The notes under the pieces were generated by a model, which was not told the origin of the DNA, ran no database searches, and was given only the letters and a program-made list of their open reading frames with translations. A program made the position numbers and the translations under genes. Shown piece by piece: positions 34,352 through 42,808 of a stretch of 64,000 bases of DNA; position 1 is the first letter of the stretch, and each line of letters begins with the position of its first letter. The stretch is from Bacteriovoracaceae bacterium UBA6261 (lineage in GTDB: Bacteria > Bdellovibrionota > Bacteriovoracia > Bacteriovoracales > Bacteriovoracaceae). The DNA lies in contig DJVH01000080.1 in assembly GCA_002440825.1 (NCBI GenBank), positions 7,528-71,527 of the forward strand. Reading direction: 5' to 3'.

Positions 34352-35132
34352 TGCCTTTGATGGCCGGGAATCCGAGTGATGACAAATATCCCAGAGATAT
34401 TTGCGAAAATTCTTTGAAGATTGATGAGCCTTCCTGCAGCCCCTGGAAAAAATACTTCGGTGAAATTTCTGCACCATTAGAGGAATGAATGTAATTGAAT
34501 GTCTTGGCAGTATCTGATTCTTCCATTACTTGAACCGTCAGATACGATTGAGGATTGGACATCCCCTTATAGAAATAAATATAGCTTCTCGTTGCTTCGA
34601 GCTCTTTGTAAATTGTCTGAATGGAAATGTTAATGCCTAAGAAACCAAACGAGAGGTAATCTTTAATCCCTGTTTTCTCAATTTTGGTCATGAGAGGAAC
34701 AATTCCAATTTCATAATTACTTTGAATTTTTTTAAAATTCATTGTCAGCAAATCATTATCTGTTGTCGGCGTTTGCTCCAGTCCGGTTTTTTTCAAATAA
34801 AAATCAAAACTGGATGCATTGGGCAGTATGTACTGAACGTATTCCTGCAAATCACCATTGATCACCGTGCGGGTAATTCTCGCATTCAGACCCAGTATTT
34901 TTTTGCCGGAATCATCCTGGAATTCAATCTGATAATTGCCATTGCCGTTGTTAAAGACCACAGATTTTGAAAGAAAAGTAAAAAAATAAAGATTAAGACC
35001 TTGAAGAGACGTGTTTTGATAATCGCGCAGGCCTGGGTATTTTTCTGCAAAGACGCTGTCATCGACAGCAAAACTGTTCATTGAAACAAGAAAAGAGGCA
35101 AAAAAAGAAAAAATCAACAACAGCGCTTTCAT
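34344..35132 (-). CDS. Exported protein, third gene of an exported-protein operon
   Basis: 262 residues with a signal peptide (KALLLIFSFFASFLVSMNSFA). The mature part is mixed beta/alpha with a long middle FLGINISIQTIYKELEATRS. Two Asp/Tyr-rich stretches and no cysteine. No family recognised. It starts one base after the stop of the gene upstream, so the three exported proteins from 37567 to 34344 are one transcript; a shared envelope complex is plausible. Confidence 0.7.
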   Translation of the reverse strand: MKALLLIFSFFASFLVSMNSFAVDDSVFAEKYPGLRDYQNTSLQGLNLYFFTFLSKSVVFNNGNGNYQIEFQDDSGKKILGLNARITRTVINGDLQEYVQYILPNASSFDFYLKKTGLEQTPTTDNDLLTMNFKKIQSNYEIGIVPLMTKIEKTGIKDYLSFGFLGINISIQTIYKELEATRSYIYFYKGMSNPQSYLTVQVMEESDTAKTFNYIHSSNGAEISPKYFFQGLQEGSSIFKEFSQISLGYLSSLGFPAIKGIN

Positions 35133-36140
35133 TTATTTCTTCTTCGGACGATTGTCGATAATTTGTCCGATCTCTGCAGCGTTGATGAGTTCTTGAATTA
35201 AAATTTTCACCAGGGCTATATCTGTATTGGCCAGCAAACGGTTTTGAGCAAGGCGGAGTTCGTCGATAAAACGCTGGGCCTGATTGCCAGACTTGGTTGC
35301 ATCTGTCTTCGGGAAATAATAGGTATGATATTCCATGATATCTCCCACAGTTGAAATAGTGGAATCCATCACTGTTTTATTAAACGTGCTGACAAAGCTG
35401 GAAAGTGAAATCAGGTTGCCATCATTATTAAAGTAGTTCACATCTCCGTCTTTTTTAGCATAGACAGTGAGATTGAAAGGGTCCATTTTTGTCTTCATTC
35501 CCCAGCGACTGTACTTTCTGGTGTAAACAGCTTCATAGCCATAGAAAGTCAAAACAGCTCTGGTGGCTTCAGCAGAGTATCTATAATTCACAGTCAAAAA
35601 TTTCTGTTCAATGAATTTAAATTGCACCGACTGAGCGCCTGGAGTTTTCTCTGCAATAACGCTGAAAATCTCGTCGCCTTCACCATTAGAAATTTTATAA
35701 ATTCGCTTGGTCTCATTTTCTCCAAGCTCAATGGCCCGTTTGCCTTTGATGATATCTTTGAAATTCATTGGCGCGAGATTGTCGCCCTCTGTGACAACAT
35801 CTTCTACCAGTGAAATTTGATTGTTGCAGCCAGTATAGGTAACTTGTTCCAGTAACTGTTTACCCTTGAGTGAATAAGTGTATTGAATCGTAGCGAGGCG
35901 CTCCCCCGCTTCATGTTTGACTTCATTGCAATTCATGGAGTCGCTGTTTGTGAAAACGAGAGTGTTTTCTCTGATGGTGGAAATATAGTTTTTCCCGAGG
36001 TCGACGATCTTCGTGACGATTTGAGTCCGGAATTCTGAAACGAGATCGTCAGCTCCTGGCACTGATGCAGGCAATGGAATCGTTTCCGCCCCCGCAGAAG
36101 TTACCAGTAAGAATAAGAGCGAAGCTGTTAAAATCTTCAT
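35133..36140 (-). CDS. Exported protein, second gene of an exported-protein operon
   Basis: 335 residues, signal peptide MKILTASLLFLLVTSAGA. The mature chain is beta-rich with two cysteines (SMNCNEVKHE, YTGCNNQIS) that could pair. The C-terminal 60 residues are helical (AQRFIDELRLAQNRLLANT) ending in DNRPKKK. The ATG shares one base with the upstream stop (TAATG), showing translational coupling to the secretin-like gene. Function unknown; candidate partner of that protein. Confidence 0.7.
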   Translation of the reverse strand: MKILTASLLFLLVTSAGAETIPLPASVPGADDLVSEFRTQIVTKIVDLGKNYISTIRENTLVFTNSDSMNCNEVKHEAGERLATIQYTYSLKGKQLLEQVTYTGCNNQISLVEDVVTEGDNLAPMNFKDIIKGKRAIELGENETKRIYKISNGEGDEIFSVIAEKTPGAQSVQFKFIEQKFLTVNYRYSAEATRAVLTFYGYEAVYTRKYSRWGMKTKMDPFNLTVYAKKDGDVNYFNNDGNLISLSSFVSTFNKTVMDSTISTVGDIMEYHTYYFPKTDATKSGNQAQRFIDELRLAQNRLLANTDIALVKILIQELINAAEIGQIIDNRPKKK

Positions 36141-37567
36141 TATTCAATAAACTTGTTGGTCTCAGGATTGTAGTAAAGAACTTTGCTGACAGACACATCC
36201 GAATTGAAAACCTTCAAGTTCAGCTTAATCTTTACTTTCGGCTCACTTAGTTCTTTCGGTGAAAGTTTGTCGAACTTCAGACCGGAGAGCATCAAGTTTT
36301 CCACTGAGAGAATAGTCTTTTGATCGATGCTTCCTTTACTGAACATACCAGTGCTCGACTTTACACTGATTTCGATGTTCTTATTGATATTTGAAAGTCT
36401 GGCGTCTTCTCTATCCAGGTAGAAACCTAAAATGCGATCGCCTGAAACAGTGAAGAATGAATAAGGCTTCACGTGGTTCAGAACGTCCTGAAGAGGAACA
36501 TCATTTTTAGGAAGTTGATTCTTTTCTTCTGTTGAAAACGATCTGTGCAGTTCCAGCGCTCTGACTTTTTTCAGATCGGATACCAATGATTTAAAACTGA
36601 TTGCTTCCGCTCTTGTGACAATTAAAATCTGGTTTTGAAGTTTACTTTTGTCCTTACCAAACGAGACTGGACTCCATGTTCTTCTATTTGTTTCTTCTGT
36701 CGTCACGGTGCTTATCAAAACATTTGATGTTCCTTTGACTAAATAGAGTTGAGGGTTCGAAAGATTGAGAAGGTTTACTCTTTCGTTGCCTTCTTTAGAA
36801 GAAGGATCGATTACCCCATATCTGAGGGAATAGTCTTTAATTAAAACCAGATCAGGATCTGTCGCTGAAATTGAAACTGATCCGTTAATGTTCAGACCTG
36901 CTTCCTGCTCTTTTACAACGCCTGAGCCAGCAGGAGAAATATAAAGAGTCGTGCTCTGTGAGTAATTGATTCCGGCCATATTGGGAATAAGCTGTGTGAC
37001 CGTGGAAATTTTAGAACTCTCTTCTTTAATTTTTGTCGATCCGAGGATTGAACTTAAAAGATTTGTTCCGATCTTGATGCCGATGGCAGAAGCTCCGCCG
37101 GCAAGAGTTGTAACGATGTCTGTGGCAAGATCAGTGACAGGTCCACTTTCAGATGATGTGAGCTTTGCCTGGATTTCAGTCGAGGCCATTTCAGAAAGCG
37201 AATAAATTTCTGTCGTCAACTGAACCAGACTTGCAGGAACAAAATCTTCATACACATCCAAAAGAGGAATGAGGGAAATAAATTTTAATCTTAGGGCTTC
37301 GTCATTGATGTAGAAATTAATTTTCTTAAGATGCTCGACAACAATGTAGCCTTCAGAAGGAGAAAGAATGCTGCCTGGAAAAAGATTGGCATTGAGTTTT
37401 GCTACGAGATCTTTCGCAGTAAGATTTTGAACGAGGTAAGTACATCTTTTGATCTCATCATTACATTCTACTTTGCCTGGTTCGCGCTGAAAAACTTGTT
37501 CATTCTCATCAGCAAAAGCATGAAATGAAAGGAGAACTAAAATCGCCAAAACTTTGAACAAACCCAT
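36140..37567 (-). CDS. Secretin-like exported protein
   Basis: 475 residues from ATG 37567 with GGGGTGG upstream (GTG 37576 is an alternative). Signal peptide LFKVLAILVLLSFHAFA. Residues 35-115 look like secretin N-domains: CTYLVQNLTAKDLVAKLNAN, GYIVVEHLKKINFYI, ISLIPLLDVYEDFVPASLVQ, TTEIYSLSE. Later VTQLIPNMAGINYSQSTTLY and NPQLYLVKGTSNVLIS recall the secretin beta domain, but the central ~60 residues form a glycine/alanine-rich segment (DIVTTLAGGASAIGIKIG). It is shorter and more divergent than known T2SS/T4P secretins. It leads a coupled operon with two further exported proteins. Confidence 0.5.
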   Translation of the reverse strand: MGLFKVLAILVLLSFHAFADENEQVFQREPGKVECNDEIKRCTYLVQNLTAKDLVAKLNANLFPGSILSPSEGYIVVEHLKKINFYINDEALRLKFISLIPLLDVYEDFVPASLVQLTTEIYSLSEMASTEIQAKLTSSESGPVTDLATDIVTTLAGGASAIGIKIGTNLLSSILGSTKIKEESSKISTVTQLIPNMAGINYSQSTTLYISPAGSGVVKEQEAGLNINGSVSISATDPDLVLIKDYSLRYGVIDPSSKEGNERVNLLNLSNPQLYLVKGTSNVLISTVTTEETNRRTWSPVSFGKDKSKLQNQILIVTRAEAISFKSLVSDLKKVRALELHRSFSTEEKNQLPKNDVPLQDVLNHVKPYSFFTVSGDRILGFYLDREDARLSNINKNIEISVKSSTGMFSKGSIDQKTILSVENLMLSGLKFDKLSPKELSEPKVKIKLNLKVFNSDVSVSKVLYYNPETNKFIE

Positions 37568-37659
37568 ATCTACCACCCCAAAATGTAAGTGGCCGGATCA
37601 TATAAGAGAAAATGGAGTTTGAATGACCAATTGTAAAAATTTCATAATCGGGAAAAGGA

Positions 37660-38487
37660 TTAGCCCCCGACGAGCTTTAAAATCATTCCAGGCTGGTCAT
37701 TAGAGATCTTAAGCATAGATAAGCTGGCAGACTGGGCGATTTTTGTTTTCGCCTGGTTTGCCGCCTCTGCGGCAATATCGGCGTCTTTGATTTTCGAATG
37801 GCTGGAAGAGATATTTTCGCGGGAAACCTGAAGGTTTGCCATGACATTGTTCATTCTGTTGCTCATTCCCCCGAGCATCGCACGGCTGGAAGAAATTTGA
37901 GTCAGCATTTTATCCAAGGCCGTAAGAGATTGCTGAGAGGATTCCTTGCTTTTTAAATTGATCGAGTTGATTCCAAAGTTGTTCGAAGAATCCATGACCT
38001 TTCCCATATCGTAGCGGATGCGGTCGTTGCTGTTTCCTGTGATTCCGATCTGAAGATCGTAAACACTTTCATTTCCTTTAATAATGTTGTTGCCATTAAA
38101 ACTTGTTGAAACAGTCAGGCGTTCTACTTCTCTTTTTAGCTGCTGGAATTCTTTATCGATAACGGCGCGATCCATGTCAGAGACAGTATCGCTTGCAGAT
38201 TGCATAGAAAGCTCGCGAAGTCTTGACGTCATCTCTGTCATTGTTGCAAGAGAGCCTTCAGCAACCTGTAAAAGTGAAATTGAATCGTTGGTATTTCTTT
38301 CGGCCTGATAATTACTTTTAAGATGAGCACGCATTTTATCGGAAATGGCGAGTCCTGCCGGATCATCAGCAGCGCGGACAATTCTCTCCCCTGAAGATAG
38401 TTCACTATCTTTGTGGGCAGCTTCTTCAGTATGATGTTGAACATACCTCTGTGCGACCATTGACGTAATGTTGGTCGAAACGCGCAT
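37660..38487 (-). CDS. Flagellin
   Basis: 275 residues from ATG 38487 (AAGGATGAGT spacing; ATG 38493 would crowd the ribosome site). D0/D1 N-terminal: ELSSGERIVRAADDPAGLAI, AEGSLATMTEMTSRLRELSM. C-terminal: MLGGMSNRMNNVMANLQVSR and DIAAEAANQAKTKIAQSASL. Almost no variable middle domain, as in short flagellins of bdellovibrios. It polymerises to the filament. No other flagellar gene is near. FliA-like promoter and leader hairpin upstream; glycosyltransferase gene behind that. Confidence 0.96.
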   Translation of the reverse strand: MRVSTNITSMVAQRYVQHHTEEAAHKDSELSSGERIVRAADDPAGLAISDKMRAHLKSNYQAERNTNDSISLLQVAEGSLATMTEMTSRLRELSMQSASDTVSDMDRAVIDKEFQQLKREVERLTVSTSFNGNNIIKGNESVYDLQIGITGNSNDRIRYDMGKVMDSSNNFGINSINLKSKESSQQSLTALDKMLTQISSSRAMLGGMSNRMNNVMANLQVSRENISSSHSKIKDADIAAEAANQAKTKIAQSASLSMLKISNDQPGMILKLVGG

Positions 38488-38506
38488 ACTCATCCTTGAA
38501 CGAAAA

Positions 38507-38530
38507 CAAAACTTCCACCGTGAAGTTTTG
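38507..38530 (-). promoter_or_regulatory. Leader hairpin of the flagellin mRNA
   Basis: Nine-base perfect stem CAAAACTTC (38507-38515) / GAAGTTTTG (38522-38530) with six-base loop, between promoter and ribosome site; no T-run, so likely a stability or translation element. Confidence 0.5.
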
Positions 38531-38535
38531 AAGAC

Positions 38536-38562
38536 TTATCGGAAAAAATTTCCGAGGGATTA
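38536..38562 (-). promoter_or_regulatory. FliA (sigma-28)-like promoter of flagellin
   Basis: On the minus strand TAATCCCT, 11-base spacer, TCCGATAA. The -10 matches GCCGATAA in 7 of 8 positions and the spacing is exact; the -35 is weaker. Confidence 0.6.
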
Positions 38563-38570
38563 ATTTGCCG

Positions 38571-39713
38571 TTAGTGAGTCAGTACCTGAGAATAAAGATC
38601 CATCAATTTTAAGGTAGAGTCCCGGCGGTGAAAACGTTGAACATACTCTAAACCGCCGGAAATCATTTTCTCTCTCAATGAGGCATTTCCTGATACCTGA
38701 ATAATCGCATCAGCTATGCTTTGAACGGACAGAGGATCCACGTAAACAGCATCGGGGCCGGCACTCTCCGGAAAAACGGATCCGTGCGAGGTGATAACTG
38801 GAGTTCTGGAAAAAAGAGATTCGACAATGGGAATTCCGAAGCCTTCAAACAAAGAAGGAAAACAGAAGAGGTCTGCGGCCTGGTAAAGGGCAGGCAATTC
38901 TTCGTGGTGAACAGAATTGAGAACTTTTACTCTCTGACCTAAATTCAGTTCAGCCACTCTTTGAACAACGCGGTCTTTATATGCTTTACCCTGCCCAACT
39001 AAGACGAGATCTGCTTCGATCTTACTCGAAGCAAGCGCATACGCTTCCAGCAGTGTCAGTTGATTTTTTCTTTCTTCAAACGCGCCAACATTCAAAATGA
39101 AAGGTTTGTTCAATTGAAATTTAGTTTTTACATCCTGAAGTTTGTCACCTGGGAGTTGATCATAAAAAAGCGGCGAACAACTCTGATAATGAACACGTAT
39201 TTTCTTTTCATCTACTTTGAGAAAGCGAATCAAGTCCTCTTTGGTTTGTTCGCAAATCGCAATCACCATATCTGAATGCTTGCAGGCATAGGAAAACTTC
39301 TGCGAATAAACCACCCGGTCTATCCAGGGGAAAAATTCCGGATAACGAAGGTAAATCAGATCGTGCATCGTCACGACTTTTTTAACAGGGAGAGAATCGA
39401 GACGCATGGGGATTTCATGAGAGAGCCCGTGAAAGATATCAAGTTTTTCTTTTTTGATATCATCAGCGATGAGAAAACTTCTCCATATTGGAGAAAAGGA
39501 TTTTCCTAAAAAAGAATCAGGAAGTCTGACATGGACTTTTCCCTGCAGAGACTCTATCCATTCTTTTCCTTTATGATTCTTTACCGGCGGCACATAAAGA
39601 AACAGTTCCTGTTTCGGCCCGTACTCAATTAAACCTTCAACAATACCGCGGGAGTAATTGCCGAGTCCGCGAAAATTATGTGTCGCTCTTTTTGCTTCAA
39701 ATCCGATGCGCAT
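38571..39713 (-). CDS. Glycosyltransferase family 4 (GT-B)
   Basis: 380 residues. The N-terminal Rossmann half has FRGLGNYSRGIVEGLI and DIFHGLSHEIPM. The donor-binding half has FILNVGAFEERKNQLTLLEA and the E-x7-E motif in SLFEGFGIPIVESLFSRTPV followed by GPDAVYVDP. This is the GT4 pattern for transfer of a sugar from a nucleotide sugar to lipid, glycan or protein. It lies upstream of flagellin on the same strand but with the FliA-like promoter between. A role in flagellin glycosylation is possible, not shown. Confidence 0.9.
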   Translation of the reverse strand: MRIGFEAKRATHNFRGLGNYSRGIVEGLIEYGPKQELFLYVPPVKNHKGKEWIESLQGKVHVRLPDSFLGKSFSPIWRSFLIADDIKKEKLDIFHGLSHEIPMRLDSLPVKKVVTMHDLIYLRYPEFFPWIDRVVYSQKFSYACKHSDMVIAICEQTKEDLIRFLKVDEKKIRVHYQSCSPLFYDQLPGDKLQDVKTKFQLNKPFILNVGAFEERKNQLTLLEAYALASSKIEADLVLVGQGKAYKDRVVQRVAELNLGQRVKVLNSVHHEELPALYQAADLFCFPSLFEGFGIPIVESLFSRTPVITSHGSVFPESAGPDAVYVDPLSVQSIADAIIQVSGNASLREKMISGGLEYVQRFHRRDSTLKLMDLYSQVLTH

Positions 39714-39728
39714 GGAAGTCCTGTGTTT

Positions 39729-40418
39729 TTAAAAACCCAGTTCGAATTTTACACTGAAATCAATGGATCCCGCCAGCTTCATCGTGCTAAGAGGAACAGA
39801 ATTAATAGTGAGTTTCGGCTGAAGGTGAATGAGTTTATTTGTTCTCAGAAGTTCTTTCCAGTCAATCGGCGCAATATTCAGCTTCATGCAACGACCGTCG
39901 CATCCGAATTTATCTTTAGCTTGATTGAAATAAACCAGACGTGTGTAGCCATTGGCATCGACCGGAATTCCCGGGACCGGATAATCCAGCTTTCCGTAAA
40001 TTTCCAGCTTATTGATAAATTGCAGATTGTCTCTGCTTTTAGCGTTGCGGATTGTGACCATCAGATTATCAAGATTTATATATTTAATGAGATTAAAGTC
40101 TAATTCTGAAAGAGAATTCAAATCCACATCAACTGAAGAGAGTTCGAGATCGTGACCGCCTTGATTATTGATAGTGGTATTGGCCAGAACGACAGCAATC
40201 GCCTGAAAGAGTTTTCCAAAGATCGGAAATTTTCCGGTGTTCTTTGCGTATTCATCAATTTGTGTGTCGTCGATCTGATAAGAGAAAAAAATGGGCTTGT
40301 CGTTTTTAAGCTCGTTAACAGTCATAGGTTGATAAGCGGGCTTAAGCGTTTCCTTCCCGCAAGACGAAAGAACCGTCACTACCACCAACAAAGCTGTTAA
40401 AAGTCTCAATTTTTTCAT
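39729..40418 (-). CDS. Lipoprotein of unknown function
   Basis: 229 residues from ATG 40418, which begins the signal peptide KKLRLLTALLVVVTVLSSC. Lipobox LSSC with +2 Gly, so probably outer-membrane sorted. The mature part contains repeats of charged-aromatic strands and a GCDGRC cysteine pair. It has beta-rich LEA/immunoglobulin-like appearance but no clear family. No strong ribosome site. Divergent from the outer-membrane protein gene starting at 40526. Confidence 0.72.
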   Translation of the reverse strand: MKKLRLLTALLVVVTVLSSCGKETLKPAYQPMTVNELKNDKPIFFSYQIDDTQIDEYAKNTGKFPIFGKLFQAIAVVLANTTINNQGGHDLELSSVDVDLNSLSELDFNLIKYINLDNLMVTIRNAKSRDNLQFINKLEIYGKLDYPVPGIPVDANGYTRLVYFNQAKDKFGCDGRCMKLNIAPIDWKELLRTNKLIHLQPKLTINSVPLSTMKLAGSIDFSVKFELGF

Positions 40419-40525
40419 GAAATGGGTTATACCACAAAAAAGTGGTGTCATTTCGGGGACTGTAGATTTTTCAATGACAGAAAGTTGTTCAACACTTTTT
40501 TTCGGGCCCTATTATCATCTGGACC

Positions 40526-41755
40526 ATGAAAAAACCTCTTGCCCTCTTATTCACTCTCGGAGCGACGTCTGTTTATGGCGCCAGCTACCAGACCCTTCCC
40601 AAGGGCGTGGATATGTTTGTTCTTAAGCAGGTTATGACTTCAAAAGTAGAATCAAAATACGATGGAAATAAGGCAGACAATGCTCTGGCCCTGCAGGAAA
40701 ATTTCACATCCAGCAAACTGGAATCCATTTCCAGCGCCATGAAGACCTATTTCAATGAATTAAAGGCCATTTCTCCAGATGCATACAATCAGTTTTCATT
40801 GGGAGAATTCAAGGCTGAAGCCTCGGCACAGGCCACTGCCCAGGGGATCGGACTGGCCCACGGGATAACCGATCGATTAACCGTTTATGGATCACTGCCG
40901 GTTTATCATATCAAGTCGAACGTCACATTCAGACAGAGCCAGAAAAGCAATATTGCCGCTGTTCAGGCCGCTGTTGCCAATTCTCCTACGAACACTGCCT
41001 TATCGACTTTTGTTCGCCAATTGACTCTGCAATTGCCGGATACCAACGAGCAATTGCTTCAATCGATGATTGTTAATTATTACCATTACAAGGCACTTGG
41101 CAGCTGGGAGAAGGATGCTCTTGGAGATGCCGAAGTCGGAGCGATCTATCGATTAACGGATGCTCAGGACATGGGATTGGCCATGGCCCTTGGAGCTGTA
41201 CTTCCAACCGGTGACGCCGATGATCCGGATTCACTTCAGGATGTTTCTACCGGAGACGGACAGTACGATGGCTTTGTTGAATCGATGGCAGGAATTTCAT
41301 TTTTTGACAGCGTTCTTCAATTTGATTTGAAAACCAGATTCACTTATCAGTTCGCTTCAAAAAAAGTATTGCGCAAACTGGATGATCCCGATGTTCCTCT
41401 TTCTGCTGAAAAAGAAACAATGGCCGAAAAGCTTGGAAATAAATTTGATTCGACTTTGACAGTGACATTGAATCCGACTTCATGGCTCAATTTCAATTCT
41501 TCGTTAATTTATTCGGAAACAGGGGCCACAACTTATGGAGCAAGTGATCCGCGGGTCAAGGCCGTTTTGGAGAAAGATACGAGTTCAAACAATTACTGGG
41601 GAAAAGTCGGTATCGGATTTTCCAGCGTTGATTTATACAAAGCTAAAAAGATGGACATTCCTTTTGAAGTCAATCTTTCTGCTCAGCGTTTGCTGAACGC
41701 CAAGAACTCGTATAATTACGATCGATTCGATCTTGATTTCAGATTATATTTCTAA
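40526..41755 (+). CDS. Outer-membrane beta-barrel protein
   Basis: 409 residues, signal peptide KKPLALLFTLGATSVYGA. Amphipathic strands follow: LAHGITDRLTVYGSLPVY, LGDAEVGAIYRLTD, LGAVLPTGDADDPDS, LQFDLKTRFTYQF, and the C-terminus ends FDLDFRLYF with a final Phe as in Bam substrates. Layout resembles uncharacterised 'transporter' or FadL-like barrels. Function unknown. Converges with the epimerase-like gene, overlapping by 4 bases. Confidence 0.8.
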   Translation: MKKPLALLFTLGATSVYGASYQTLPKGVDMFVLKQVMTSKVESKYDGNKADNALALQENFTSSKLESISSAMKTYFNELKAISPDAYNQFSLGEFKAEASAQATAQGIGLAHGITDRLTVYGSLPVYHIKSNVTFRQSQKSNIAAVQAAVANSPTNTALSTFVRQLTLQLPDTNEQLLQSMIVNYYHYKALGSWEKDALGDAEVGAIYRLTDAQDMGLAMALGAVLPTGDADDPDSLQDVSTGDGQYDGFVESMAGISFFDSVLQFDLKTRFTYQFASKKVLRKLDDPDVPLSAEKETMAEKLGNKFDSTLTVTLNPTSWLNFNSSLIYSETGATTYGASDPRVKAVLEKDTSSNNYWGKVGIGFSSVDLYKAKKMDIPFEVNLSAQRLLNAKNSYNYDRFDLDFRLYF

Positions 41756-42753
41756 AGAATGTGGGAGAAAAAAATCTTTCCGTTTTCTTCTATGACAAGA
41801 TTGTAAGGATCTTCTTTAATCAACAGACAACCATCGAGATCAAAGAAATCCACACCGCCGGAAATGTTGAGGGCGCTTGAAATACCGAGAGATGTTTCCA
41901 CCATACAGCCAAGCATTGTTTTTAAACCAAGCAGCTTCGCCTGACGAAGTTGTTTTACTGCGCGCATGTATCCGCCCGCTTTCATCAATTTGATATTCAC
42001 ACCGTGAAATCTCTCTGGATAATATCCGTTGATTTCTTCTTTTGTCACAGACTCATCTGCCATTAAAAAAACAGGACTGTGTTTTTTTAATTCCAGAGCT
42101 TCATCATGCAAATTGGCCTTCAACGGCTGTTCGAGGAATTCGAGTCTTTTGATTTCCGGAAAATTTTCCAGAAACTTCAACGTTTCTGCTGCTGTTTCAA
42201 ATGATTCGTTGGCATCAACACGCAAAGGAACATTCGTCAGTCTGAGAATTTCTTTGCAGAAATCATGGGCATTGTCGCGATTCACTTTTACTTTGATCAC
42301 CGAAAATCTGTGCAGGTTGTTGTCTTTGATGAAGCTTTCGACTTTTCCAGTTTCCATAATAGGAATGGAGAAAGAAGTTTTGACAGAACTGACTGTGTTT
42401 GTCCCCATCAATTGAGCGACCGTCTTACCTGACAAAACTGCTATGTAATGAACAAAGGCCGATTCAAGTCCGAACTTAAGTGATTGAGGAAGGTCCATTG
42501 AATCCATAAAAGCCACCAGGCTTTCGACACCATTAAAATCTGCCGGTGCCTGCGCTTTGAATTCTTCAAATTTTTCAAGAATAAGTTCGCGTGATTCACC
42601 GTAGCGCACATTGAAGGCCACTTCGCCTTTTGCAGAAAGGGATCCATTTTTTAATTCGATAATAAAATTGCGTTTAATATCTGAGCTATTTCGTGAAATA
42701 TTCCAGGTAAATTTGAGAGGTAATTCGATTTCTTTTATTGTCCAGTTAAACAT
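41752..42753 (-). CDS. Enolase-superfamily enzyme, L-Ala-D/L-Glu (dipeptide) epimerase-like
   Basis: 333 residues from ATG 42753; the longer frame runs into the neighbour's promoter. The muconate-lactonising subgroup signature is complete: KxK (FSVIKVKVNRD), metal ligands in LRVDANESF, FLEQPL and MADESV, and the opposite lysine in VNIKLMKAGG. The DxD/DxE tail GCLLIKEDPY suits dipeptide epimerases that act on murein-derived L-Ala-Glu. Murein recycling from prey or self is a likely role. Muconate or o-succinylbenzoate chemistry is less likely but not excluded. Confidence 0.82.
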   Translation of the reverse strand: MFNWTIKEIELPLKFTWNISRNSSDIKRNFIIELKNGSLSAKGEVAFNVRYGESRELILEKFEEFKAQAPADFNGVESLVAFMDSMDLPQSLKFGLESAFVHYIAVLSGKTVAQLMGTNTVSSVKTSFSIPIMETGKVESFIKDNNLHRFSVIKVKVNRDNAHDFCKEILRLTNVPLRVDANESFETAAETLKFLENFPEIKRLEFLEQPLKANLHDEALELKKHSPVFLMADESVTKEEINGYYPERFHGVNIKLMKAGGYMRAVKQLRQAKLLGLKTMLGCMVETSLGISSALNISGGVDFFDLDGCLLIKEDPYNLVIEENGKIFFSHIL

Positions 42754-42808
42754 GGTCTCGCCGTAATCCGATTGTGTGTTTTTTCCTTGTCTAATGATAC
42801 TATAGTTT

